7,560 nt of DNA from Thermoanaerobacterales bacterium (GCA_012839145.1 DUNY01000106.1:1-7560); one strand, 5' to 3'; positions 1 to 7,039 are shown, counted from the stretch's first letter. The notes: a model not told the origin generated them from the letters alone. Program-made: numbers and translations.

Positions 1-474
1 ACTTCTTTGTGAATTGATATCATCTATGGGTACAATCACATCTCCCAGCTCAAAGTATTTATCTGGCAAGCTGGGTATCTCCAAGTTTAGAAGTTTGGCT
101 TCTTCTCCTATATGAATATCGTTTATAAATTCGATGTTATCCCCTGTATAAGAAATGACATAACCGTCTAATGGAATATGTGTTCCTTTGGCCCCATTGG
201 TGTTCTTATATGTAATTATGTTATTTACAACAACAAACTCATGAACGCCTTTGGAAAATGGCTTGGTATACTCCCCAAAATTTCTAGTATAGATTATGAC
301 TTTTCCCTGTTCTCGCTCTTCATCAACCAAATCGATTGCATATGTAGAACCATTTTCAAAGACAATTGCGGAGGTGGCAACTACATCATCTGCCCCATAT
401 GCCTTTACATTTATTTGCATCATGAAAATAGCAGCAACAAAAATACATAATACGACAGTTTTAATAAGTCTCAT
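1..474 (-). CDS. Exported protein of unknown function, 5' part only (C-terminus lies outside the window)
   Basis: An open minus-strand frame of 158 codons runs from ATG at 474 off the left edge without a stop. AAAGGTGG at 491-484 lies 9 nt before the ATG and fits a ribosome binding site. Residues 1-25 form a signal peptide: MRLIK, a hydrophobic stretch to about residue 20, then a V-K-A site with likely cleavage after Ala25. The mature part holds a region at about 57-125 with the pattern GKVIIYTRNFG ... VVVNN ... IPLDGYVISYTGDN. From memory, this resembles the segment that precedes the catalytic domain in clostridial and paenibacilli family 10 glycosyl hydrolase-like (GHL10) and phosphodiester glycosidase (NAGPA-like) proteins, where the block ends in 'IPxxGyVlSghG'. 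The catalytic part would lie outside the window, so the enzymatic role is an inference only. It is transcribed divergently from the prsA-like gene. Confidence 0.8.
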   Translation of the reverse strand, partial: MRLIKTVVLCIFVAAIFMMQINVKAYGADDVVATSAIVFENGSTYAIDLVDEEREQGKVIIYTRNFGEYTKPFSKGVHEFVVVNNIITYKNTNGAKGTHIPLDGYVISYTGDNIEFINDIHIGEEAKLLNLEIPSLPDKYFELGDVIVPIDDINSQRS

Positions 475-518
475 CTTAGACAGCCACCTTTCGGGTAATA
501 TGGTAGTTCCTTGCATTT

Positions 519-527
519 ATTATAACA
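519..527 (-). promoter_or_regulatory. Extended -10 promoter for the exported-protein gene
   Basis: On the minus strand the bases 527-519 read TGTTATAAT, a perfect -10 hexamer with the TGn extension that can make up for a weak -35. No good -35 hexamer is seen 16-18 bases upstream. Transcription would begin near 512, giving a leader of roughly 38 nt that includes the ribosome binding site at 491-484. Confidence 0.55.
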
Positions 528-1116
528 GGTGAAGCAGAAAAATCCCATACTGGAACAGAACGATATCCACAAAGGACAGTCCTGCTAACACAGAGCTGGT
601 TCCACCCTCGGTACCAAAAGTCAAAATTCAGTTTAACTAAAATATCAATGGAATTCCACTAACACTAACGTCTTTTTCTCAACACTATATCATAAATAAT
701 ACTACAAAACCTAATATATTCACGATACCATGTCGTGAATATATTACTGTACCTGTTCTGTTTTTGGTCAACTTTATACAGTGGATTTTGATTAACCCTA
801 CACTTTTGCTGCTAACTTGGTTGTATTTTTTGTCGACAGGAAATGAATCGTAAATGATAACTTTAGAGACTGGATTGACTCTTTTTTATGCTTAACTATT
901 TTATTTCGATATAAAATACGGAATTCCTTCAGTTTTGAGTAATATTCTTCGATTCCCTTGCTAAGGAACGATGCTCGGCTCAACTTCCATACTGACTTTT
1001 GTGCGAGACAGAGTAAGAACATCAGGCAGCAATTTACAGGAGTGCTTACTACTACTGGGAACACTGCGATGATCAATATGGAAGGAAGTGACAGATATAA
1101 AATTATTAATAGTCTA
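528..1116. other. Gene-free stretch between two divergent genes
   Basis: No frame here has a credible start with a ribosome binding site, or a composition I recognise as a protein family. A minus-strand frame stays open from 1454 to 798, but its first third is antisense to the prsA-like gene, it lacks a convincing start, and the rest is serine-, leucine- and lysine-rich with no motif. Small structures seen are the palindrome AGGACAGTCCT at 573-583 and the long inverted repeat at 712-746. The stretch may hold decayed sequence from an older gene or element, but nothing identifies it. Confidence 0.5.
712..746. repeat. Perfect 14-bp inverted repeat with a 7-base loop
   Basis: TAATATATTCACGA at 712-725 is exactly complementary to TCGTGAATATATTA at 733-746, separated by TACCATG. 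In RNA the stem could extend by two more pairs (one A-U, one G-U), leaving a 3-base loop. The arms are AT-rich and no T-run follows on either side, so this is not a standard rho-independent terminator. It could be an operator, a cruciform-forming site, or a remnant end of a small mobile element. Confidence 0.75.
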
Positions 1117-1146
1117 TAGACATAGGTATTTAAAAACTGATAAACT
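1117..1146 (+). promoter_or_regulatory. Possible promoter of the prsA-like gene
   Basis: TAGACA at 1117-1122 (five of six matches to TTGACA) is followed after 18 bases by TAAACT at 1141-1146 (four of six matches to TATAAT). The -35 overlaps the perfect 10-bp palindrome GTCTATAGAC at 1112-1121. The match is only fair and the region is AT-rich, so chance matches are likely. Confidence 0.25.
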
Positions 1147-1179
1147 GTAAGATAAGTAGAAAATTTTATTACTAGAAGG

Positions 1180-2094
1180 GTGAGGGAAATTTTTAAAAAA
1201 CAGATAAACAAAAAGTCTTTAGCTATGATTATAGCTATGTCGTTAGTGCTAATCACAATTTTAACTGCTTGCGGTAAAGAGGCATTCTCAGGTAAAGCAG
1301 AGGACAACGTAGTAGCCCGGGTAAATAATGAAGTTATTACAAAAGATGAGCTATATGATTTTTTAGTCAAGGAAAACGGCCAGACAGCACTGAATTCACT
1401 AATTGCTACCAAAATTGTTGAGCTGGAGGCAAAAAACCAGGATATTAAAGCCACCGAGGAAGATGTGCAAAAGGAAATGGATACAATAACGAAGCAATAT
1501 GGAGGTCAGGAAGCATTTGAACAGTTTCTTATAATGTATGGTTACTCTTTGGATGATATAAAAGAGAATGTCGAGATGAACTTAAATATTAAGAGGCTGC
1601 TTGAGCCTGATTTGAAAATAGAAGAAGATGAAATGAAGGCTTACTTTGAAACAAACAAGGAAAGATTTGATGAGAAAGAACAGGTAAAAGCCAGCCATAT
1701 TTTGGTTGACAGTGAGGACAAAGCCAAAGAAGTTAAGGAAAAGCTCCTAGCCGGGGAGGATTTTGCAAAATTGGCAAAGGATTACTCCATAGATACCGGT
1801 AATAACCAGCAAGGCGGAGAACTGGGATATTTTGCTAGAGGAGAAATGGTGCAGGAGTTTGAAGATGCTGCTTTTTCATTAGAAATAGGAAAAATCAGTG
1901 ACCCTGTAAAAACAAATCACGGATATCATATCATTAAAGTAGAAGACAAAAAACAAGCAAAAGAAGCGACGTATGAAGAGAATAAAGCGGTAATAAAAGA
2001 AATTCTTCTTCAAGAGAAATTACCCACTTCCTATAACACTTGGATTCAAGGTAAATTCGAAGAATATGAAATTGAGACCTTTTTAGGAGAATAA
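1180..2094 (+). CDS. prsA: PrsA-like peptidyl-prolyl cis-trans isomerase lipoprotein (parvulin type)
   Basis: This is a membrane-anchored foldase expected to act outside the cytoplasmic membrane on newly exported proteins. Counting from GTG at 1180 it has 304 residues. A lysine-rich start is followed by a hydrophobic segment (about 14-28) and the lipobox LTAC, with lipidation expected on Cys31. Residues 43-145 form a helical SurA/PrsA-type N-terminal chaperone region (VVARVNNEVITKDELYDFL). Residues 167-257 are the PPIC rotamase domain, with ASHILV around His173, the QGGELGYFARGEMVQEFEDAAF block, and HGYHIIKV with His247 and His250. A short helical tail ends in FLGE. The length fits PrsA of Firmicutes. 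The start is uncertain: AGAAGG ends directly before GTG1180 but lies 9 bases before the in-frame ATT at 1189. No ATG gives a complete signal peptide, because the first in-frame ATG (1225) would remove all its lysines. The gene stands alone, with no plus-strand partner in the window. Confidence 0.93.
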   Translation: MREIFKKQINKKSLAMIIAMSLVLITILTACGKEAFSGKAEDNVVARVNNEVITKDELYDFLVKENGQTALNSLIATKIVELEAKNQDIKATEEDVQKEMDTITKQYGGQEAFEQFLIMYGYSLDDIKENVEMNLNIKRLLEPDLKIEEDEMKAYFETNKERFDEKEQVKASHILVDSEDKAKEVKEKLLAGEDFAKLAKDYSIDTGNNQQGGELGYFARGEMVQEFEDAAFSLEIGKISDPVKTNHGYHIIKVEDKKQAKEATYEENKAVIKEILLQEKLPTSYNTWIQGKFEEYEIETFLGE

Positions 2095-2177
2095 TAAAAA
2101 TATAAGAATGTAATAAAAACCCATTTATCACCACAAAATTATTTACACTAATAAATGTTCATAACCTTTACACTACC

Positions 2178-2228
2178 AAGCCTTCAGTTTAGGTGAGAGT
2201 TTCCACCTTTCCCACTGAAGGCTTCTTT
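2178..2228 (+). terminator. Likely terminator of the prsA-like gene
   Basis: AAGCCTTCAGT at 2178-2188 pairs perfectly with ACTGAAGGCTT at 2214-2224. An inner hairpin (AGGTG ... CACCT) lies within the loop, and the stem is followed by CTTT. It starts about 83 bases after the stop codon. The trailing T-run is short, so termination may be partial, but the GC-rich perfect stem is well above background here. Confidence 0.65.
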
Positions 2229-2267
2229 AATAAAACATAGAATATTAAGTTCTTGAAATAAGAAAAC

Positions 2268-2417
2268 CTAGCACGATTCCCCCAGGGCTTTATCAAGCTT
2301 GTTCTGTAATTTCCCTTAATTATCACCGGTAGATCCAATATAACTTATATAGTCGCCCTCAAGTTTGGAGAGGCTGATAAGTCGTCGTCCTCGGAGTGTT
2401 TTCTTAATGAACTTTAT
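2268..2417 (-). pseudogene. Possible decayed coding fragment with an internal stop
   Basis: Read on the minus strand from 2417, one frame gives IKFIKKTLRGRRLISLSKLE, then GDYISYIGSTGDN, a TAA at 2318-2316, and in the same frame GKLQNKLDKALGESC before TAG. The residue mix on both sides of the stop is protein-like (charged helix ends, KLQNKLDKAL), which suggests the C-terminal end of a lost gene broken by a nonsense mutation. There is no start codon with a ribosome binding site, and the frame is preceded by TAG. I do not recognise the family, and chance remains possible over 50 codons. Confidence 0.25.
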
Positions 2418-2435
2418 CTACTCTTAAATAGATTA

Positions 2436-2451
2436 CTTAGAAGTATCTAAG
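2436..2451 (-). terminator. Weak hairpin after the FMN-reductase-like gene
   Basis: CTTAGA and TCTAAG form a 6-bp stem with a 4-base loop, about 10 bases past the stop codon of the gene at 2461-3246. On the minus strand it is followed by TAATCTATTT. The stem is short and AT-rich, so this is only a candidate terminator. Confidence 0.25.
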
Positions 2452-2460
2452 ATTGATGTG

Positions 2461-3246
2461 CTAACTATAACTGGATTTGCTCGTACTCTTCGTCTTTGAA
2501 GCTGACATAAGGTCAAAAACGTTGCTGACCCATTTGCGAAATAAACCAAGTTTTACAGGGTAATAGTAGTCAGAATTAAACCAACCGTTTTCCATGAAAT
2601 AAGTGTAATCACGATTGCTTTCGTCAAGCAATAATTTTATTCCGGTCCGAGTCATTCTGAATATCATCAGCCCGAACAATGACGGAACAGGATAATTTTG
2701 GCTTATTAGTTTCCTATAGAATTGTCTACTCTGTTTGTCAAGAATTTTATCTATATTTTTTTGTTCCTTAATCGTCATGGGCTCCAATGCTGTTAAACAA
2801 CATCCTTTAACGATATTAAAGCCCAGTCCCTTACCAACAAAATCTAAATATTTTACGATTTTGTCGCCGCCATATATACCTTGAACAACAATGTTGGTGA
2901 AGGCCTTCCCGAAAAAGCGGGGCCTATGGAGTAAAAATGCGAGTCTATCCAAGAATATCTTCATATGCCCGGAGACTTGAAAAGAGTAATTCGGGGATGC
3001 AAATACCACTCCGTGGGAATTTAGAATTTTATCAATCAAGATATCCCTATCATCCTTTAAGGGACAGAATTCCTCGCCTTTATCAAAACACATTTTACAT
3101 CCTTGACAGGTTTTCAGGTTATAGTCGCTTAAAAAGATGATTTCATACTCAATTTCACCAAGGGAACCTACATTATACATGAATTGTTCTACAGCATTAT
3201 AAGTGCTTTTCCTGCGGGAGCTCCCAACGAAGGCAGTAATCCTCAT
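2461..3246 (-). CDS. NADPH-dependent FMN reductase / iron-sulfur flavoprotein-like protein
   Basis: A predicted 261-residue cytoplasmic flavodoxin-fold redox protein. Residues 1-20 (MRITAFVGSSRRKSTYNAVE) are the first beta strand and FMN phosphate-binding loop. Cys47, Cys50, Cys53 and Cys61 form CX2CX2CX7C, close to the compact 4Fe-4S motif of Isf-type flavoproteins but also seen in a looser form in ordinary NADPH:FMN reductases. FASPNYSFQVSGHMKIFLDR at 82-101 is the conserved strand and helix by the flavin, and VVQGIYGGDKI (120-130) follows the usual central strand. Residues after about 180 form an extension with aromatic runs (SDYYYP) and a basic, serine-rich tail. ATG at 3246 is chosen because GAGAAAGG lies 9 bases upstream. 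An ATG at 3255 abuts that site, and the upstream extension to 3309 lacks a site. The gene is monocistronic, and no clear promoter is seen in 3247-3406. The electron donor and substrate are unknown. Confidence 0.85.
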   Translation of the reverse strand: MRITAFVGSSRRKSTYNAVEQFMYNVGSLGEIEYEIIFLSDYNLKTCQGCKMCFDKGEEFCPLKDDRDILIDKILNSHGVVFASPNYSFQVSGHMKIFLDRLAFLLHRPRFFGKAFTNIVVQGIYGGDKIVKYLDFVGKGLGFNIVKGCCLTALEPMTIKEQKNIDKILDKQSRQFYRKLISQNYPVPSLFGLMIFRMTRTGIKLLLDESNRDYTYFMENGWFNSDYYYPVKLGLFRKWVSNVFDLMSASKTKSTSKSSYS

Positions 3247-3406
3247 ACTTATCATCCTTTCTCTCCGGATTAAATATAAATCTGCCAACCCACAATTAGG
3301 CTTCACCACACGTAATTCCTGTATCTATGCATACTGTTCTTGATGCTACTATACAATAATAAATATGAAAATCCTCTTTTTTAGACACGATAAAAACTTA
3401 TAGAAC

Positions 3407-3430
3407 AAAAAAGGCCTTTTCGAGCCTTTT
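3407..3430 (-). terminator. Rho-independent terminator of the ABC exporter operon
   Basis: On the minus strand AAAAGGC (3430-3424), an 8-base loop and GCCTTTT (3415-3409) form a stem that runs straight into a T-run (to 3407). It begins 11 bases after the stop codon of the second ABC gene. The plus-strand reading is similar (GCCTTTT), so it could also stop transcripts from the other side. Confidence 0.85.
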
Positions 3431-3441
3431 ATTGTATACAC

Positions 3442-5268
3442 CTATTCTAATTCAAATGCACCGGTATTTAGTGCATAGTAACGTCCCTTTTGTTTCATCA
3501 AGTCCTTATGGTCTCCTCGTTCTATTATTTTGCCTTGTTCTATTACCATAATTGCATTGACATCACGAACGGTAGACAGGCGGTGGGCTATTACAAATGT
3601 GGTTCTGCCCTGCATTAGTTTATCCATACCTTCTGCTATAAGTTTTTCCGTTCTTGTATCTATAGATGATGTTGCCTCATCAAGGATGAGTATGGTGGGG
3701 TCAGCAACTGCTGCCCTTGCAATAGAAAGCAGCTGACGTTCACCTTGGGAAAGGTTTTGGCCGTCAATTGTAAGCATTGTTTTATAAGCTTTAGGCAGGT
3801 TTTTGATGAAGTAATGGGCATTGGCGAGCTTTGCAGCTTCCACTACTTCCTCATCGCTGGCATCGAGTCTGCCATATCTGATATTGTCCGCAATTGTTCC
3901 TTCGAACAAGTGAACATCCTGAAGCACGATACTCATGGTGCTTCGTAAATCCTGTTTTTTAATGCGTTTAATATCTATTCCATCAAAAAGTATAGTGCCT
4001 TCATTTATCTCGTAAAACCTGTTTATGAGATTTGTTATAGTTGTTTTACCAGCACCAGTTGAGCCTACAAAAGCAATTTTCTGACCGGGTTTTGCATAAA
4101 GGTTTATGTCGTCTAGCACTCTGCGACCTGGCACATAACCAAAGTTAACATTTTCAAAAGTGATAAAACCCCTAAGTGGTACTTTTTCATATTCACCATT
4201 TTCTTTAGGGACTTTCCAGTAAGGAGCATCTTTTCCATCTCTAACAAGGCGAACATCGCCTTCATCTGTTTCTACTTCTTCATCTAAAACATCAAAGATT
4301 CGTTCTGCACCTGCCAAGGCTGCAAACAAAGTGTTGAGTTGATTTGAAACCATGGTAATTGGCCTTGATATGGTCCTTGTGTATTGCAAAAATGATGCAA
4401 TATTGCCGACACTCATTGCATTTTTCATTACTAAAAAGGCACCAATCATTGATGCAAGGGCATACATCACAAAAGATAGGTTGCCCATGATAGGCATAAG
4501 CATTACACCATAAGTAGACGCTTGGGTACTTGCCCAGCGAAGTTGTTCATTTTTTTCTAAAAACTTGGCAATTGCCCGGTCTTCATAGTTAAATACTTTT
4601 ACGACTTTTTGACCAGACATCATCTCTTCTATATAGCCATTCATATCAGCAAGGGCAGCTTGCTGAAAGCGGAAGTTTCGGGCTGACTTTTGACCTATAT
4701 ATTTGACTGATGTCAACATTACTCCAAGCATCAGAACTACTACAAAGGTAAGTATCGGACTTAAGATGAGCATCATAGTAAAAGAACCAACCACAGTTAT
4801 AAAGGCAACGATTACTTGAGATACACTTTGTTCCAGTGAACGGTTAAGCATATCCACATCATTGGTGAAAGTAGACATTAAATCTCCATGAGACTGTTTG
4901 TCAAAATAGGAAATGGGCAGTTTTTGCATATGTGAAAACATGTCTTCACGAATCTTGTGAACCGTTTCTTGGGCTAATCTTGCCATAAATAGGTTACCTA
5001 AATATTGGCTAAAGGAAATGGTAATTACAATTGCTCCCATTATGAGGAGATACTTGATTACTTGGGCAATGTTTTCGCCTTTTACAATTGTATCAATAAT
5101 AGGGCTTAACATACCATTTGCAGCTATTTGTGAAGCTGCTGAAACTATAATAAAAAATATCCCACCGAAAAAAAGCACTTTATTAAATCTAAAATAGCTA
5201 AACAGTCTAATCAATGTACTTTTTGTATCTCTCGGGCGAAGCCGTCTATGGCCATATTGGGATTTCAT
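3442..5268 (-). CDS. Heterodimeric ABC exporter, second subunit (fused membrane and ATPase domains)
   Basis: A 608-residue half-transporter with an N-terminal six-helix ABC exporter membrane domain (about 31-312) and a C-terminal ATPase domain (about 368-600). Key positions: Walker A GSTGAGKT (402-409), Q-loop Gln450, signature LSQGE (506-510) in place of LSGGQ, Walker B ILILD with Asp530 and catalytic Glu531, and switch His562. It therefore carries an intact Walker A, Walker B and His, but a degenerate signature. A charged insert of roughly 30 residues (about 331-366, DAPYWKVPKENGEYEKV) sits between the membrane and ATPase domains. The start ATG overlaps the stop of the upstream gene as TAATG, with AAAGGGGTGG 7 bases upstream. 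The pairing and size resemble the YfiB/YfiC and BmrC/BmrD multidrug exporter pairs of Bacillus. Export of drugs, peptides or lipids is likely, but the cargo cannot be read from the sequence. Confidence 0.95.
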   Translation of the reverse strand: MKSQYGHRRLRPRDTKSTLIRLFSYFRFNKVLFFGGIFFIIVSAASQIAANGMLSPIIDTIVKGENIAQVIKYLLIMGAIVITISFSQYLGNLFMARLAQETVHKIREDMFSHMQKLPISYFDKQSHGDLMSTFTNDVDMLNRSLEQSVSQVIVAFITVVGSFTMMLILSPILTFVVVLMLGVMLTSVKYIGQKSARNFRFQQAALADMNGYIEEMMSGQKVVKVFNYEDRAIAKFLEKNEQLRWASTQASTYGVMLMPIMGNLSFVMYALASMIGAFLVMKNAMSVGNIASFLQYTRTISRPITMVSNQLNTLFAALAGAERIFDVLDEEVETDEGDVRLVRDGKDAPYWKVPKENGEYEKVPLRGFITFENVNFGYVPGRRVLDDINLYAKPGQKIAFVGSTGAGKTTITNLINRFYEINEGTILFDGIDIKRIKKQDLRSTMSIVLQDVHLFEGTIADNIRYGRLDASDEEVVEAAKLANAHYFIKNLPKAYKTMLTIDGQNLSQGERQLLSIARAAVADPTILILDEATSSIDTRTEKLIAEGMDKLMQGRTTFVIAHRLSTVRDVNAIMVIEQGKIIERGDHKDLMKQKGRYYALNTGAFELE

Positions 5269-5285
5269 TACACAGCCACCCCTTT
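5266..5285 (-). promoter_or_regulatory. TAATG coupling junction and ribosome binding site between the ABC genes
   Basis: The stop TAA (5270-5268) of the upstream gene shares its last A with the ATG (5268-5266) of the downstream gene. AAAGGGGTGG at 5285-5276, inside the end of the upstream gene, is a strong ribosome binding site 7 bases before that ATG. This arrangement supports translational coupling and equal amounts of the two subunits. Confidence 0.85.
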
Positions 5286-6989
5286 CAGCTGTGACTCGTA
5301 TATTTCTCTATAGATGGGGGATTTTGCCATTAAGGTGTTGTGGTCTCCAATTGACTCTATTTTACCTTCGTGCATTACAAGGATTTTATCTGCCTGTTGA
5401 ATTGAAGATATTCTTTGTGCGATTATAATGGTTGTTATGTCTTTTAATTCTGTTTTAAATACCTGTTGGATTTTGGCATCTGTAGTCATGTCAACGGCAC
5501 TTGTTGAGTCATCAAGTATTATAATCTTTGGTGACTTCAGCAAAGCTCTTGCAATTGTAAGCCTTTGTTTTTGACCCCCTGAAAAGTTATCTCCACCTTG
5601 TTCCACCCTGTGGTCCAACCCGTCTTCATATTTTGATACAAATTCCCAAGCCTGTGATTGCTTTAAGGCTTTAATAATTTGTTCATCAGTGGCATTTTCG
5701 TTGCCCCACAACATATTTTCACGGATTGTACCTGAAAACAATGTGTTATTTTGCAATACAAACGCTACTTGATCCCGCAATGCTTTAATATCATATTCCC
5801 TTACATCTACTCCTCCTACTTTAACACTGCCCTCTGCTACATCGTAGAGCCTAGGTATCAACTGCACCAATGTGGTTTTAGATGAACCTGTAGAACCGAT
5901 AATTCCTACAGTTTCACCTGATTTTATATGAAAGGTAATATCTTTTAAGGTTTTTTCTTGACTTCCAGGATAGGAAAAGCTGACATGCTTGAAAATAACA
6001 GAACCGTCTTTCAATCTCTTTACAGGTCGTTTAGGTTCTTTTATTTCAGACTTCGTACTTAATATCTCTAATATCCTGCTAACTGATGCTGAGCCGCGAA
6101 GAAGTTGCATAAAAAAGAAGGAAATCATCATTAGTGACATCAAAACTTGAGTAATATATGTGATAAACGAAATTAATTCACCGCCACCCATAGTGCCAGC
6201 AGATACCTGCTTGCCGCCAAACCATAGCACTGCAATAATAGTAGAGTAGATTATGAGATTTAGCATTGGCATAATCGATATAACGAGGGAAATGGCATAA
6301 AGTGCGGTATTCTTTAAAGCGTCATTTCTCTCCTTAAATCTTTTTTCTTCATGTGTCTGTCTATTGAACGACTTCACTACTCTAATACCTATTAAGTTCT
6401 CTTGAATTATTGCATTAACCCTATCAACACGGGTTTGTAGTTTCTGAAACAGTGGCCTTGCTTTAGGCAAAATTACGGCTATGATGATTGCCGTTAAAGG
6501 TATAGCAACCATGAAAACCCTTGCCAATGATGCGTTTATATTAAGTACCATAATCAGTGCAAAAAGCATTAAAAAAGGCGACCTTACGGCCATACGCAAA
6601 CTCATCATTGTAACTTGCCCAATGGTGTTACAATCGTTGGTGAGTCTAGTTATAAGTGATGAAACAGTAAACTGGTCTAGATTTGCAAAAGAAAAACCCT
6701 GAACTTTTTCAAAGGCCTGCTGCCTAATCTCTGCAGCAAACCCAAAACCTGCCCTGGCACCAAAATGTGCACTTATAATTCCAAAGAGCATAGCTAGCAG
6801 TGCAGCCCCCACCATGATAAGACCAACCTTTACTATATAATCAATATCACGGTTTACTATACCTATATCTACAATGCAAGACATAAGGTAAGGAATAAAT
6901 ATATCAGCTAAAACTTCTAAAATCATAAATATAGGACATAAAATTGCGTAAAACACATATTTTTTCATGTATGGTAAAAGGGTTTTCAA
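5268..6989 (-). CDS. Heterodimeric ABC exporter, first subunit with degenerate ATPase site
   Basis: With the TTG start at 6989 the protein has 573 residues: a six-helix exporter membrane domain (about 12-297) and an ATPase domain (about 333-565). Walker A reads GSTGSSKT (365-372), with Ser where the second Gly of GxGKT is usual. Gln413 is the Q-loop residue. The signature FSGGQ (469-473) is close to canonical. Walker B IIILD ends in Asp493, followed by Asp494 in place of the catalytic Glu. The switch position is Gln525 (IIAQR) rather than His. In exporters of this class the Walker motifs of this subunit pair with the partner's LSQGE to form the inactive site, while its FSGGQ completes the partner's active site. 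The frame opens at another TTG (7034), but that codon sits at the predicted transcription start. The 6989 TTG has AGGAGAGAG just upstream, and it matches the usual N-terminus MKTLLPYMKKY. The length agrees with Bacillus YfiB as I recall it. Confidence 0.95.
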   Translation of the reverse strand: MKTLLPYMKKYVFYAILCPIFMILEVLADIFIPYLMSCIVDIGIVNRDIDYIVKVGLIMVGAALLAMLFGIISAHFGARAGFGFAAEIRQQAFEKVQGFSFANLDQFTVSSLITRLTNDCNTIGQVTMMSLRMAVRSPFLMLFALIMVLNINASLARVFMVAIPLTAIIIAVILPKARPLFQKLQTRVDRVNAIIQENLIGIRVVKSFNRQTHEEKRFKERNDALKNTALYAISLVISIMPMLNLIIYSTIIAVLWFGGKQVSAGTMGGGELISFITYITQVLMSLMMISFFFMQLLRGSASVSRILEILSTKSEIKEPKRPVKRLKDGSVIFKHVSFSYPGSQEKTLKDITFHIKSGETVGIIGSTGSSKTTLVQLIPRLYDVAEGSVKVGGVDVREYDIKALRDQVAFVLQNNTLFSGTIRENMLWGNENATDEQIIKALKQSQAWEFVSKYEDGLDHRVEQGGDNFSGGQKQRLTIARALLKSPKIIILDDSTSAVDMTTDAKIQQVFKTELKDITTIIIAQRISSIQQADKILVMHEGKIESIGDHNTLMAKSPIYREIYESQLKGVAV

Positions 6990-6995
6990 TATAAT

Positions 6996-7004
6996 CTCTC
7001 TCCT
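6996..7004 (-). promoter_or_regulatory. Ribosome binding site that sets the TTG start of the first ABC gene
   Basis: The minus strand reads AGGAGAGAG at 7004-6996, followed by ATTATA and then TTG at 6989. The AGGAG core is 10 bases from the TTG, and the full site ends 6 bases from it. No comparable site precedes the TTG at 7034. Confidence 0.8.
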
Positions 7005-7039
7005 GTTTTTACAAGTCTTGATGTCTTTTTCCAATGTAT

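Noticed and set aside
178..532. Plus-strand frames opposite the exported-protein gene
   Set aside because: They are shadows of the minus-strand gene, with cysteine- and isoleucine-rich composition and no ribosome binding site.
573..583. Palindrome AGGACAGTCCT
   Set aside because: Five-base arms with a single central base are common by chance, and the position has no clear link to a promoter.
598..608. AGGGTGGAACC on the minus strand, similar to the T-box consensus AGGGTGGNACC
   Set aside because: No stem I, specifier loop or convincing competing terminator is seen around it, and the downstream gene is not an aminoacyl-tRNA synthetase or amino-acid gene. A promoter for that gene lies after the motif.
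520..627. Short minus-strand frame with TFGTEGGTSSVLAGLSF and a hydrophobic end
   Set aside because: It is only 36 codons, with no ribosome binding site, and it ends inside the extended -10 promoter. It is too short to separate from chance, and no family is recognised.
798..1454. Minus-strand open frame of 218 codons
   Set aside because: The first third is antisense to the prsA-like gene and mirrors its codons. The rest has low-complexity composition and no motif, and there is no start with a ribosome binding site.
3247..3309. Upstream extension of the FMN reductase-like gene
   Set aside because: It gives a non-conserved N-terminal extension ahead of the flavodoxin strand MRITAFVGSS, while a good ribosome binding site precedes 3246.
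6990..7034. Upstream TTG start adding 15 residues to the first ABC subunit
   Set aside because: It lies at the predicted transcription start, has no ribosome binding site, and adds residues not usual for the family.
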